Of a stretch of DNA of 64,000 nucleotides, positions 28,830-36,482 are shown in pieces; position 1 is the stretch's first letter, and the number at the start of each line of letters is the position of its first letter. A program made the position numbers and the translations under genes. The notes below the pieces were generated by a model. That model worked only from the letters and a program-made list of their open reading frames with translations. It was not told the origin of the DNA and made no database searches. The stretch comes from Marinobacter orientalis (lineage in GTDB: Bacteria; Pseudomonadota; Gammaproteobacteria; Pseudomonadales; Oleiphilaceae): contig NZ_SRZX01000001.1 of the NCBI RefSeq assembly GCF_004792665.1, positions 372,001-436,000 of the forward strand, in the 5' to 3' direction.

Positions 28830-29049
28830 TACGATCTCCCTTCTTGTCTGCCGGCCAATCCGCAAATGCGAGGAAATAGAGCAGAATGAGGTTAACGACC
28901 GGAAACAGTATCAGCACGCCCATCCAGCCCGGATAGCCCGTGCGCTGACAAATACGACAGGCAGGAATCACCACCACAATGGCAATCACCAACATCCATA
29001 GCCAGTGCCCTGCCCACATGGTGTGGCCAAACATGTCATTTTCCATCAT
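28822..29049 (-). CDS. Small two-segment membrane protein, unknown
   Basis: A 75-residue protein with two hydrophobic segments ([19 protein letters not shown] and [20 protein letters not shown]) and two cysteines between them in [13 protein letters not shown]. The N-terminus has several Met and His residues ([16 protein letters not shown]), a possible copper path. Its stop overlaps the copper ATPase start by eight bases, so it may be a partner or assembly factor of that pump. No known function. Confidence 0.75.
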   Translation of the reverse strand: MMENDMFGHTMWAGHWLWMLVIAIVVVIPACRICQRTGYPGWMGVLILFPVVNLILLYFLAFADWPADKKGDRNG

Positions 29050-29078
29050 TGTGCGAATCTCCGTTCGGATGTCTGGTT

Positions 29079-30434
29079 TCAGTGGTGGTCATGGGTCTGG
29101 GAATCGGCGCCTTTTGGTGGCTCAATCCCGCCGGTTCTCTTCAGAAAAATCTGCTCCGCGATAGCGATCGCGATCATGGTGGCGGCAGCGACGCCAAGCA
29201 CAAAGGGGTCGGTATTCAGTTTGACCCAGACAAAGCCTCCCAGCGCGAGCAGATCGAGAACAATGGCTGTAACCGGCACCCAGACGTTGGCCCTTATATC
29301 CCTGCGCAGATAGCGCAGAACCCCCCAATGGATGGCAATGTCCATAATCAGGTAAAACACGATACCCAGCGCCGCAATCCGGGAGAGGTCAAAGAAGGCT
29401 GTCAGTAGCACCCCCAGCACCACAGTGTAGACCAGCGTGTGCTTCTGGATGCTACCTGGCATGCCAAAGTGCCTGTGGGGGACCAGCTTCATTTCCGTGA
29501 GCATTGCCAACATGCGCGATACGGCGAAAATGCTGGCCAGAATGCCTCCCGCAGTGGCCATCATGGCAATGGCAACGGTGAACCAGACGGCATATTCCCC
29601 CAGTGCCGGGCGCGCGGCAGCGGCGAGAGAATAATCCCGGGTTTCGATTATTTCAGCCAGCGACAGATTGCTGGCGACAGCAAAACCTACCAGTGTGTAG
29701 ATCACCACGCAGGCCGCGATGGAAATCACAATGGCGCGCCCTACGTTCCGCTTGGGGTCTATTACTTCGGAACCGCTGTTGGTAATAGTGGTGAAGCCCT
29801 TGAACGCCAGAATTCCGAGCGCGGTTGCACCCAGGAAGTTGCCCACCGTTCCGGCCTCTCCAGTGCTCGAGAAGTCGACTGACAGGCTGTCGGCGACCCA
29901 GACTCCCACTATTCCGAAAATCAATATGCCCCCGATTTTCAGGATCCCGATGACGGACGCAGCACCCTGAATCATTCGATTGCCCAGCAAATTGATGAGA
30001 AAAGCTGCCAGTATCAGTGATACCCCGAGAATGGGCACCATTCGCCCGCTGTCATCACCTCCGAAAAGCTGCATGGTGTAAGAACCGAAGGTACGGGCCA
30101 GAAAGCTCTGGGCGATCACCATGGAAAAATACATCAGCAGCGCATTGAACGCGGTCGGCAGTCGGTTTCCGTAAGCCTTGTGCAGATACATGCCAATGCC
30201 ACCCGCAGACGGATCCGCATTGGAGATCTTGATGTAGGAATAAGCGCTGAAGCTGATAATCACGGCGGCCGCGAGAAACGCCAGCGGGAAAAGAGCACCC
30301 GTCATCTGTGCCATCTGCCCGGTCAGCGCAAAGATCCCGGCCCCGATCATGACACCGGTGCCCAGCATAACGGTTCCCGGCAGGCTAAGGCTGCCTTCCT
30401 GGTAGCGAGTGGTTCTGTCCTGCTCCTCGGCCAT
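29079..30434 (-). CDS. APC-superfamily amino acid permease
   Basis: A 451-residue transporter with about twelve membrane segments. The first-segment motif GTGVMIGAGIFALTGQMAQMTG is the broken-helix substrate site of APC carriers, and FKGFTTITNSGSEVIDPKRNVGRAI is the family's loop after segment six. The hydrophilic tail ends in a His-rich DSQTHDHH. It sits 11 bases after the 118-residue gene and before the copper ATPase genes, an odd place for an amino acid carrier. Substrate unknown. Confidence 0.85.
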   Translation of the reverse strand: MAEEQDRTTRYQEGSLSLPGTVMLGTGVMIGAGIFALTGQMAQMTGALFPLAFLAAAVIISFSAYSYIKISNADPSAGGIGMYLHKAYGNRLPTAFNALLMYFSMVIAQSFLARTFGSYTMQLFGGDDSGRMVPILGVSLILAAFLINLLGNRMIQGAASVIGILKIGGILIFGIVGVWVADSLSVDFSSTGEAGTVGNFLGATALGILAFKGFTTITNSGSEVIDPKRNVGRAIVISIAACVVIYTLVGFAVASNLSLAEIIETRDYSLAAAARPALGEYAVWFTVAIAMMATAGGILASIFAVSRMLAMLTEMKLVPHRHFGMPGSIQKHTLVYTVVLGVLLTAFFDLSRIAALGIVFYLIMDIAIHWGVLRYLRRDIRANVWVPVTAIVLDLLALGGFVWVKLNTDPFVLGVAAATMIAIAIAEQIFLKRTGGIEPPKGADSQTHDHH

Positions 30435-30445
30435 TCAGACTCCAG

Positions 30446-30802
30446 TCATTTTCGTTTCATGGGTGGAATTTTGGAGCAGCAAAACGGATCATGTTTGGCA
30501 TTGGCGCGAACATTATCATCCGTAAACCGATACCAGGCCAGTTTCCGCCGGGTCCACCACCCGGACTTCAACCGACCGCCGTGGGCCTCGATCAGCTCCA
30601 GTAACTCGTCGACCGACCAATGGGTTCCGTCGTAGGTGACACGCAGCTGGTTATTCGGTTTACGCTCGGCAAAATCAACACAGGGATGGTGGTTGAGTTC
30701 GTGGATGAAATCGTCCCACTGACTCTCACCAAGGCCCTCGACGGTCAGTTTCCGGCGTAACAGGAACTGCTCCAGATTGGTCGCTTTGTGTGCTTTGGTC
30801 AT
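30446..30802 (-). CDS. Uncharacterised 118-residue protein under a CopR-type box
   Basis: A small soluble protein with no signal peptide. Its first 75 residues could form an alpha/beta fold like HMA domains (KLTVEGLGESQWDDFIHELN, then NNQLRVTYDGTHWSVDELLELIEAHGG), but the metal-binding CxxC is missing. Cysteines occur in HPCVDF and in a C-terminal FCCSK pair. It is first in a run with the APC permease, the 75-residue protein and the copper ATPase. A CopR-type box lies 52-68 bases upstream. I do not recognise the family with certainty. Confidence 0.7.
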   Translation of the reverse strand: MTKAHKATNLEQFLLRRKLTVEGLGESQWDDFIHELNHHPCVDFAERKPNNQLRVTYDGTHWSVDELLELIEAHGGRLKSGWWTRRKLAWYRFTDDNVRANAKHDPFCCSKIPPMKRK

Positions 30803-30853
30803 GGGATGGCACCTCTTCGCCTGATTGCCTTTTCTCTATCACAACATCCCAAC

Positions 30854-30870
30854 CTGAATTGCGACTGAAA
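30854..30870 (-). promoter_or_regulatory. CopR-type box upstream of the 118-residue gene and copper ATPase run
   Basis: Coding-strand sequence TTTCAGtcgcaATTCAG, followed after ten bases by the -10-like TGTGAT. Likely the main promoter for the 118-residue gene, the APC permease, the 75-residue protein and the P-type ATPase, and perhaps for genes further on. Confidence 0.7.
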
Positions 30871-30961
30871 TCCGGGGAAGAGGCGTCCGGTGGATTTGAT
30901 GTACATCAAATCGTAGTTGAAAAACGGGCCGAGGCAATGCCCGGGCCCGTCAGAACCGACA

Positions 30962-31711
30962 TCAGAAGGCGATGCGAGCACCAATCACGGCAAACCAGTC
31001 TTCAGTACCACCACCTTCGGCTTCAGCAAAGTCAGCGGTGTCACCGTACTTACGCTCATGCACCACACCCACGTATGGTGAGAAGGCGCGATCGACCAGA
31101 TCGTAGCTCAGCCGCAGGCCGGTTTCAGTGGAAACAAGCCCTTTGCCAACGCCAATTTCCCGGTCCTCACTGAACGCCACAGTGGCATCCAGAGTGGCCG
31201 AAAGAATCCAGTAATTGGTCAACAGCAACTCGTATTCGGCATCCAGCTCGGCCGATGTCTCGCCCTCGTCGCTCAGATAAAGGTTGGCATCAATCTCGAA
31301 CCATTGCGGTGCCAGCCCGGCAACACCCAGAACAGCGTAGGTACGATCTGGCCCCTCGGGTGTATCGAATCGCACACCGGCTTTGGCGTCAAAGAACTTG
31401 GAAATGGGAACCTGCCCGACCAACTGGTTTTCCAGTCCCTCGTAGGCCTGCTCTTCAATGGCATACTCGCCCTTGCTCAGCCAGCGGACTTTGAACTCAT
31501 CAGTGCCGTAGAAGAAGTCCGCACTCCAGACGCCCAACTCTTCATCGTCATCACTGTAACGGTATTCAAGCTCCTCGAACTGCACACCCCAGGAAGTCAG
31601 AGCCTGCTTGCGGGCGCTGGTATCGGCTATCATTTCCTGGGCGGCTACCGCGCCCGGCAGCAGTGTCGAGCCCAACAGGCTGAACGCCACAAAAGATCGG
31701 ATACGACTCAT
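30962..31711 (-). CDS. copB: Copper resistance protein B (outer membrane)
   Basis: A 249-residue outer-membrane protein of the CopB/PcoB family. After a signal peptide (cut near residue 24, GAVAAQE) the mature part is a predicted beta barrel with alternating aromatic strands and the family C-terminus (GLRLSYDLVDRAFSPYVGVVHERKYGDTADFA...FAVIGARIAF, ending in Phe). It lacks the Met/His-rich N-terminal stretch of plasmid CopB, so it is a short form. The ATG overlaps the copA stop by four bases; CopA and CopB act together against periplasmic Cu(I). Confidence 0.9.
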   Translation of the reverse strand: MSRIRSFVAFSLLGSTLLPGAVAAQEMIADTSARKQALTSWGVQFEELEYRYSDDDEELGVWSADFFYGTDEFKVRWLSKGEYAIEEQAYEGLENQLVGQVPISKFFDAKAGVRFDTPEGPDRTYAVLGVAGLAPQWFEIDANLYLSDEGETSAELDAEYELLLTNYWILSATLDATVAFSEDREIGVGKGLVSTETGLRLSYDLVDRAFSPYVGVVHERKYGDTADFAEAEGGGTEDWFAVIGARIAF

Positions 31712-33384
31712 GCATCACCCCCAACTTCCGTCGTAGCTTCGGTCTTTGCCTGAGTCGAATCAGGACCACCCTCAACAATCACCTTGCGGAACATGCCGGC
31801 TGCTGCGTGGTAGGACAGGTGGCAATGGAATGCCCACTGCCCTGGCGCATCCACTTCGGTTTCCATATACACCGTCGTGCCGGGCTGAACACTGACGGTG
31901 TGCTTGATGGGATTCCACTCACCGGCACCCACATCCAGTATTGACCACATGCCATGGAGGTGCATGGGGTGCGTCATCATGGTTTCGTTGACGAATTTGA
32001 AACGGACGCGCTCGCCGTACTTCAGGCGGATAGGGTCTGCATCTTCGTATTTCACGCCGTTGATACTCCAGGTATAACGTTCCATGTTACCTGTCAGGCG
32101 CAATTCGATTTCACGGGTCGGCTCCCGCTCTTCATAAAGAGGCTTCTGGGCCTTGAGGTCCGCGTAGGAAAGAAACTTGCCACCGTTCGCCGCGGTCGGG
32201 GCGATTCCACTTCCCTTGGCGTAAAATGGGTCACTGGTGCCTGCCATCATGGCACTGTGGTCCATCTCGGACATATTGGAATGGTCCATATCACCCTGGG
32301 CTGCCATATCTCCGTGGTCCATGTCGCCATGGTCCATTCCGGGCATTCCGCTCATATCAGCCATGGTCAGCCGGGCTGCATCACGCATCTGCGGAACCGG
32401 TGCCGCCATGCCCTCCTCCGGAGCCAGTGTCGCCCTGGCATAGCCAGAACGGCCCATAGACTCGGCGAAGATGGTGTAAGCCTGCGCGTCTTTCGGGCGG
32501 ACGATCACATCATAGGTTTCCGCGACGCCGATTCGGAACTCATCCACGTTAACCGGCCGGACATTATTGCCGTCGGCCTGGACAACGGTCATTTCCATGC
32601 CAGGAATCCGAACGTCAAAATAGGTCATTGCAGAGGAGTTGATGAACCGCAGCCGGATGCGCTCCCCGGGCTCAAACAAACCGGTCCAGTTCTGTTCCGG
32701 CCCCATGCCATTAATCATGCCGGTAAAACCCTGCACGTCCTCAACATCAGCCTTCATCATGCGCATGTCGCCCCATGCCATACGGTCCCGAATGGTGTCC
32801 ATCAGACCGTTTTGGGAAGCCTCCGAGAAAAACTCTCCCACCGTCTGCTGCTGACGATTATAGTAATCGGGCATCATTTTCAGGTTCCGCATGATGCGAT
32901 CCCCGGAGTGGGGGTGTTTGTCCGTCAGCTGAACCACGTATTCGCGATCGTATCGGAACGGCTCCCGCCCCTCAGGCTCTATGACGATGGCACCAAATGC
33001 GCCGTCGGGCTCCTGAAAACCGGAATGGCTGTGAAACCAGTAGGTGCCGGCCTGGACAATCGGAAACTCATAGGTAAAGGTCTCACCCGGTTTGATGCCG
33101 GGGTAGCTGATGCCGGGCACGCCGTCCTGTTCAAAGGGGAGGATCAGCCCGTGCCAATGAATGGATGTCATCTCATCAAGGTTGTTGGTCACGTTGATCC
33201 TGACGTTTTCTCCTTCCTTGAAACGCATCACCGGCCCCGGGGATTTCCCGTTGTACCCGATACCCTCTTTCACGAAATCGCCGGTATCAATTTTGACACG
33301 GTCGACCGTCAGGTCGTATTCGCCGGCAAGAGCCAACGCCGGCATTAACAGGCACAAAAGCGCTGTTACTAGGCGTGTTTTCAT
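31708..33384 (-). CDS. copA: CopA/PcoA multicopper oxidase
   Basis: A 558-residue periplasmic multicopper oxidase that oxidises Cu(I) to the less toxic Cu(II). It has a Sec-type rather than twin-arginine signal peptide (MKTRLVTALLCLLMPALALA). Copper ligands are in SIHWHGLI, YWFHSHSGFQ, HPMHLHGMW and WAFHCHLSYHAAAGM. A Met/His/Asp-rich insert near residues 345-385 (MSGMPGMDHGDMDHGDMAA) matches the Cu(I)-binding loop of PcoA and CueO. It is 88 bases after the cupredoxin gene and coupled to copB. Confidence 0.95.
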   Translation of the reverse strand: MKTRLVTALLCLLMPALALAGEYDLTVDRVKIDTGDFVKEGIGYNGKSPGPVMRFKEGENVRINVTNNLDEMTSIHWHGLILPFEQDGVPGISYPGIKPGETFTYEFPIVQAGTYWFHSHSGFQEPDGAFGAIVIEPEGREPFRYDREYVVQLTDKHPHSGDRIMRNLKMMPDYYNRQQQTVGEFFSEASQNGLMDTIRDRMAWGDMRMMKADVEDVQGFTGMINGMGPEQNWTGLFEPGERIRLRFINSSAMTYFDVRIPGMEMTVVQADGNNVRPVNVDEFRIGVAETYDVIVRPKDAQAYTIFAESMGRSGYARATLAPEEGMAAPVPQMRDAARLTMADMSGMPGMDHGDMDHGDMAAQGDMDHSNMSEMDHSAMMAGTSDPFYAKGSGIAPTAANGGKFLSYADLKAQKPLYEEREPTREIELRLTGNMERYTWSINGVKYEDADPIRLKYGERVRFKFVNETMMTHPMHLHGMWSILDVGAGEWNPIKHTVSVQPGTTVYMETEVDAPGQWAFHCHLSYHAAAGMFRKVIVEGGPDSTQAKTEATTEVGGDA

Positions 33385-33472
33385 CCATATCTCTCCAAAT
33401 CACACTGCATTAAAATCCGGACTGGAGAAGCAGCTGTCAGCCCGGCAATCATCGCTCTGTCAGTAACCCGGG

Positions 33473-34000
33473 TTACTTGAAGTTGACTTCGCCGTACATC
33501 CCGGCCTGGTAATGCCCGGGCACGTTGCAGGCAAATTCGATATTGCCTTTCCCGGTAAACGTCCAGACTATTTCCTGGCTTTCGCCCGGCTCCAGCAGTA
33601 CGCTGTTGGGGTCGTCATGCTTCATGGAGTGGCCGTTACCCATGTCCATTTCCATCATGTCGCGATTGAGCTTGCCGCCCTGGATAACGCCATGCTCAAC
33701 CATCATCATCATTTCTTCCTGATGGGCCTCGTGCATGGAGGGAGTGCCAATGTTGAATTCGTGAACGAGGTTGCCCTTGTTCTCGACGACAAACCGCACC
33801 GTTTCTCCGGCTTTCACTTCAATGGTTTCCGGCTCGTAATAGTTGTCGTACATTTCCACGGTAATGGTCCGACTGGCCTCTGAAGCTTTACCCGGCTCAC
33901 CGCTGCCCATCCCGTGCCCATCGCTGTGAGCACCCGCCGCAAAAGCCGTTGCGGAAACCGACATCGCGGAAGCCAAAATCAAGAGCTTTGATAGATTCAT
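33473..34000 (-). CDS. copI: CopI-like periplasmic cupredoxin
   Basis: A 175-residue secreted blue-copper-fold protein. After the signal peptide (cut near residue 22, TAFAAG) comes HSDGHGMG, then the cupredoxin fold with the type 1 ligands His in GNLVHEFNIG and Cys-His-Met in FACNVPGHYQAGMYG. An insert rich in Met and His (MHEAHQEEMMMMVEHG, GNGHSMKHDD) fits CopI, the copper-tolerance protein of Rubrivivax and vibrios. It is first in the copI-copA-copB run, diverges from copRS, and has a CopR-type box 100-116 bases upstream. Confidence 0.88.
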   Translation of the reverse strand: MNLSKLLILASAMSVSATAFAAGAHSDGHGMGSGEPGKASEASRTITVEMYDNYYEPETIEVKAGETVRFVVENKGNLVHEFNIGTPSMHEAHQEEMMMMVEHGVIQGGKLNRDMMEMDMGNGHSMKHDDPNSVLLEPGESQEIVWTFTGKGNIEFACNVPGHYQAGMYGEVNFK

Positions 34001-34099
34001 CCGGTCTTCTCCTGTGAAATAATGTGCGTTAAAAGGCCAGTCGGCTCGCTCCGAAAATTGAGCAATGCCAAGAAACGATTGCTACCATCGCGCACTAAC

Positions 34100-34116
34100 C
34101 TGAATTCTTTCTGAAA
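34100..34116 (-). promoter_or_regulatory. CopR-type box for copI
   Basis: Coding-strand sequence TTTCAGaaagaATTCAG facing the copI gene, followed after about ten bases by a weak -10 (GATGGT). It lies in the 200-base divergent copI/copR space. Confidence 0.7.
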
Positions 34117-34133
34117 ATGTCGAACTATTTGTC

Positions 34134-34150
34134 GTTCAGGCTGAATTCAG
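34134..34150 (+). promoter_or_regulatory. CopR-type box for copRS
   Basis: Plus-strand sequence GTTCAGgctgaATTCAG, facing copR, with the -10-like GACACT ten bases on and the copR ATG 50 bases on. With the box at 34100 it makes a face-to-face pair, implying autoregulation of copRS together with copI. Confidence 0.7.
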
Positions 34151-34200
34151 GTCGATCGGGGACACTGGCACGCTGCGTAAACTCCGCAAAGGACAGACCC

Positions 34201-34866
34201 ATGCGTTTACTGCTTGTTGAAGACGACCGTTTGCTGGCTGAAGGGTTAAGCGGTCAGCTGGAGAAAGCCGGTTTTAGTGTTGATACAACTTACACAGCCA
34301 GAGAAGCGATTATTCTGGGGGAGCAGGAAGATTACCGTGCAGTCGTTCTGGATCTGGGCCTGCCCGATGGCAATGGCCTGGACGTGTTGAGAAAGTGGCG
34401 AATGAACGGTGTCAGCTGTCCGGTACTGATCCTGACTGCAAGAGGTGACTGGCAGGACAAGGTCAATGGGCTGAAAGCCGGGGCAGACGACTACCTGGCC
34501 AAACCTTTCCAGACGGAGGAACTGATCGCCCGCCTGAATGCCATCGTGCGTCGAAGCGAAGGAAGAGTCCATTCTCTGGTGAAGGCTGGCCGCTTTGAGC
34601 TGGATGAAAGTCGCCAGAGCCTGAAAGTGGGGGATGGAACAGAACACAGCCTGACCGGCACCGAATTCCGTTTGCTGCGCTGCCTGATGAGCCGTCCTGG
34701 TCATGTTTTTTCTAAAGAACAGCTTATGGAACAGCTCTATAACCTGAGTGACAATCCCAGTGAAAACGTCATCGAAGCCTACATTCGCCGATTGAGGAAA
34801 CTGGTGGGCGCCGATACCATCTCGACGAGACGTGGTCAGGGATATCTGTTCAATGACGTTGTTTAG
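34201..34866 (+). CDS. copR: CopR-like response regulator (OmpR/QseB type)
   Basis: A 221-residue two-component regulator. The receiver domain has the acidic pair VEDD, phospho-acceptor Asp51 in VVLDLGLPDGNG, and the switch lysine in YLAKPF. The winged-helix domain from about residue 125 ends with NVIEAYIRRLRKLVGADTISTRRGQGYLF. It resembles QseB/PmrA regulators, which bind direct repeats with an 11-base period, matching the five boxes described here. I start it at 34201, the ATG that begins MRLLLVEDD. It overlaps the kinase gene by 14 bases. Confidence 0.92.
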   Translation: MRLLLVEDDRLLAEGLSGQLEKAGFSVDTTYTAREAIILGEQEDYRAVVLDLGLPDGNGLDVLRKWRMNGVSCPVLILTARGDWQDKVNGLKAGADDYLAKPFQTEELIARLNAIVRRSEGRVHSLVKAGRFELDESRQSLKVGDGTEHSLTGTEFRLLRCLMSRPGHVFSKEQLMEQLYNLSDNPSENVIEAYIRRLRKLVGADTISTRRGQGYLFNDVV

Positions 34867-36181
34867 AAAGCCGGCGTCAGTCAAGGGAACTCTGCTTGCC
34901 CTGCTACTGCCGGCGGGCATTGGCCTGATGGCTCTTGCATGGCTGGTGCATGGCTTGTTGCTTGACCGGATGGCGCGGGAATTCGTCGAGACCCGGCTCA
35001 AGGACGAAGTCGCCTTTCTTGAACACCAGATCCGTGATTCCGATGGTAAACTGGATACCCTCCAGACCGGCGATTACTTCCAGGAGGTCTTTCATCACGC
35101 CTTCGCCATACGATCCCTTTCCCGGACCATCATCTCACCAGACTCCTGGGCGCCGCTGTTAATGCCGCTGCTTGAATCCGGGCCCGACGGAACCCGGCGT
35201 GTGCATGACGCAGAAGCTGCTGGCGCACCCTCCGATATTCTGGCCTATCGAAAGTCATTTCGTGTGGGCGAAATACCTGTTGTGGTAATTGTTTCAGAGG
35301 ATCTGGGAGCCTTGAAACGCAGCCAGGCAGAATTGCACGCGTGGACGGCAATCGTTTCCGTTTTGCTGATACTGCTTCTGGTTGCCGTGTTATGGGTTGG
35401 CATTACCTTATCCATGCGTCCTGTTGTAACTCTCAAGGCTGCACTGAAGAGGCTTCAGGATGGCGAAATTTCGCGCATTGACGTCCAGGCCCCCGAGGAG
35501 TTCCATCCTCTCGTTCAGCAGCTTAACCAGTTGCTCGACTCCCTGGATCAACGGCTGGAGCGCTCACGGGAGGCCCTCGCCAACCTGTCCCACAGCGTGA
35601 AGACCCCCATCGCAGCAGTTCGCCAGATCCTGGAGGATAACAGCCGCCCCCTCGACAACGATCTGAGGCATCAGATGGCATCGCGGCTTGGTGACATCGA
35701 CAAACAGCTCGAAGCGGAAATGCGTCGTAGCCGATTTGCGGGACCACAGGTTGGAAAAAGTGCCTACCCGTTGAAGCAGGCACGGGATCTTCTGTGGATG
35801 CTGGGGCGGTTGTACCCGGAAAAATCCTTTGAACTGTCGAGCTCACTCCCCGAGGAAACCCGCTGGCCGATTGAAGAGCATGATCTCAACGAAATACTGG
35901 GAAATCTTCTCGATAATGCGGGCAAATGGTCCTCACGATGCGTAGAGCTTTCTTTGGAGCAGGGCAAGGAATTAACACGGATAACCGTTACCGACGACGG
36001 GCCCGCCGTTGAAGCGAAAGAAATGGCCAACCTTGGCCAGCGCGGATTAAGACTCGACGAGCAAACGCCCGGGCACGGGCTAGGTCTTGCCATCGTCCGG
36101 GATATAGTCGCCCGCTATGGAGGACAAATCCATTTTTCGACCGGCTCAAAGGGTGGTTTACGGGTTATGGTTGAGTTTTGA
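34853..36181 (+). CDS. copS: CopS-like sensor histidine kinase
   Basis: A 442-residue inner-membrane kinase. Two membrane segments (near 13-36 and 166-187) bracket a periplasmic sensor domain of about 130 residues with histidine pairs (FHHAF near 80-84) that could bind copper. A HAMP-like linker follows, then His247 in ANLSHSVKTPIAAVRQ, the N box LNEILGNLLDNAGKW, and G boxes VTDDGPAV and GHGLGLAIVRDIVARYGG. The ATG lies inside the end of copR. The pair diverges from copI and is the obvious regulator of the island. Confidence 0.92.
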   Translation: MTLFRKPASVKGTLLALLLPAGIGLMALAWLVHGLLLDRMAREFVETRLKDEVAFLEHQIRDSDGKLDTLQTGDYFQEVFHHAFAIRSLSRTIISPDSWAPLLMPLLESGPDGTRRVHDAEAAGAPSDILAYRKSFRVGEIPVVVIVSEDLGALKRSQAELHAWTAIVSVLLILLLVAVLWVGITLSMRPVVTLKAALKRLQDGEISRIDVQAPEEFHPLVQQLNQLLDSLDQRLERSREALANLSHSVKTPIAAVRQILEDNSRPLDNDLRHQMASRLGDIDKQLEAEMRRSRFAGPQVGKSAYPLKQARDLLWMLGRLYPEKSFELSSSLPEETRWPIEEHDLNEILGNLLDNAGKWSSRCVELSLEQGKELTRITVTDDGPAVEAKEMANLGQRGLRLDEQTPGHGLGLAIVRDIVARYGGQIHFSTGSKGGLRVMVEF

Positions 36182-36482
36182 GGCTCCCGCTGGCTCTTTA
36201 GTCAGGAGGGTTTAAAAGAGCGCATTAAAGCCCGGGGCAATAAGGATAACAGAGCTCTCATACGAGAGACGGTACCGGATTATCTGATCCGGACGCAAAG
36301 TGGGTTCGGCACGATTTCAAAAGAGTCTGGCAGCCATTCAAAAGCCGCCCACCTCCAACCGTGATATTCATACATCTACTGATAGCGCAGTTGGGCGCGA
36401 TCCGGGCTGCAACCGCAGACCTGACATCGCTAACCCTTCTGAAGCATTTTCATGCCCCTCGTAAATAGTGTCAGGAGTCACC
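36182..36482. other. 301-base space before the amine oxidase gene
   Basis: No gene is seen here. It holds the copS 3' flank and the amine oxidase promoter region. A short palindrome CCGGAT-tatctg-ATCCGG lies at 36275-36292, and CTCTC-atac-GAGAG at 36256-36269. Neither has a T-run, so they are not clear terminators. No CopR-type box is present. Confidence 0.5.

Noticed and set aside
31954..33348. A 464-codon plus-strand frame opposite copA
   Set aside because: The opposite strand has every multicopper oxidase ligand motif; this frame is composition-driven.
36275..36292. CCGGAT palindrome considered as a terminator of copS
   Set aside because: There is no T-run after the stem and the stem is short; it could be an operator or chance.
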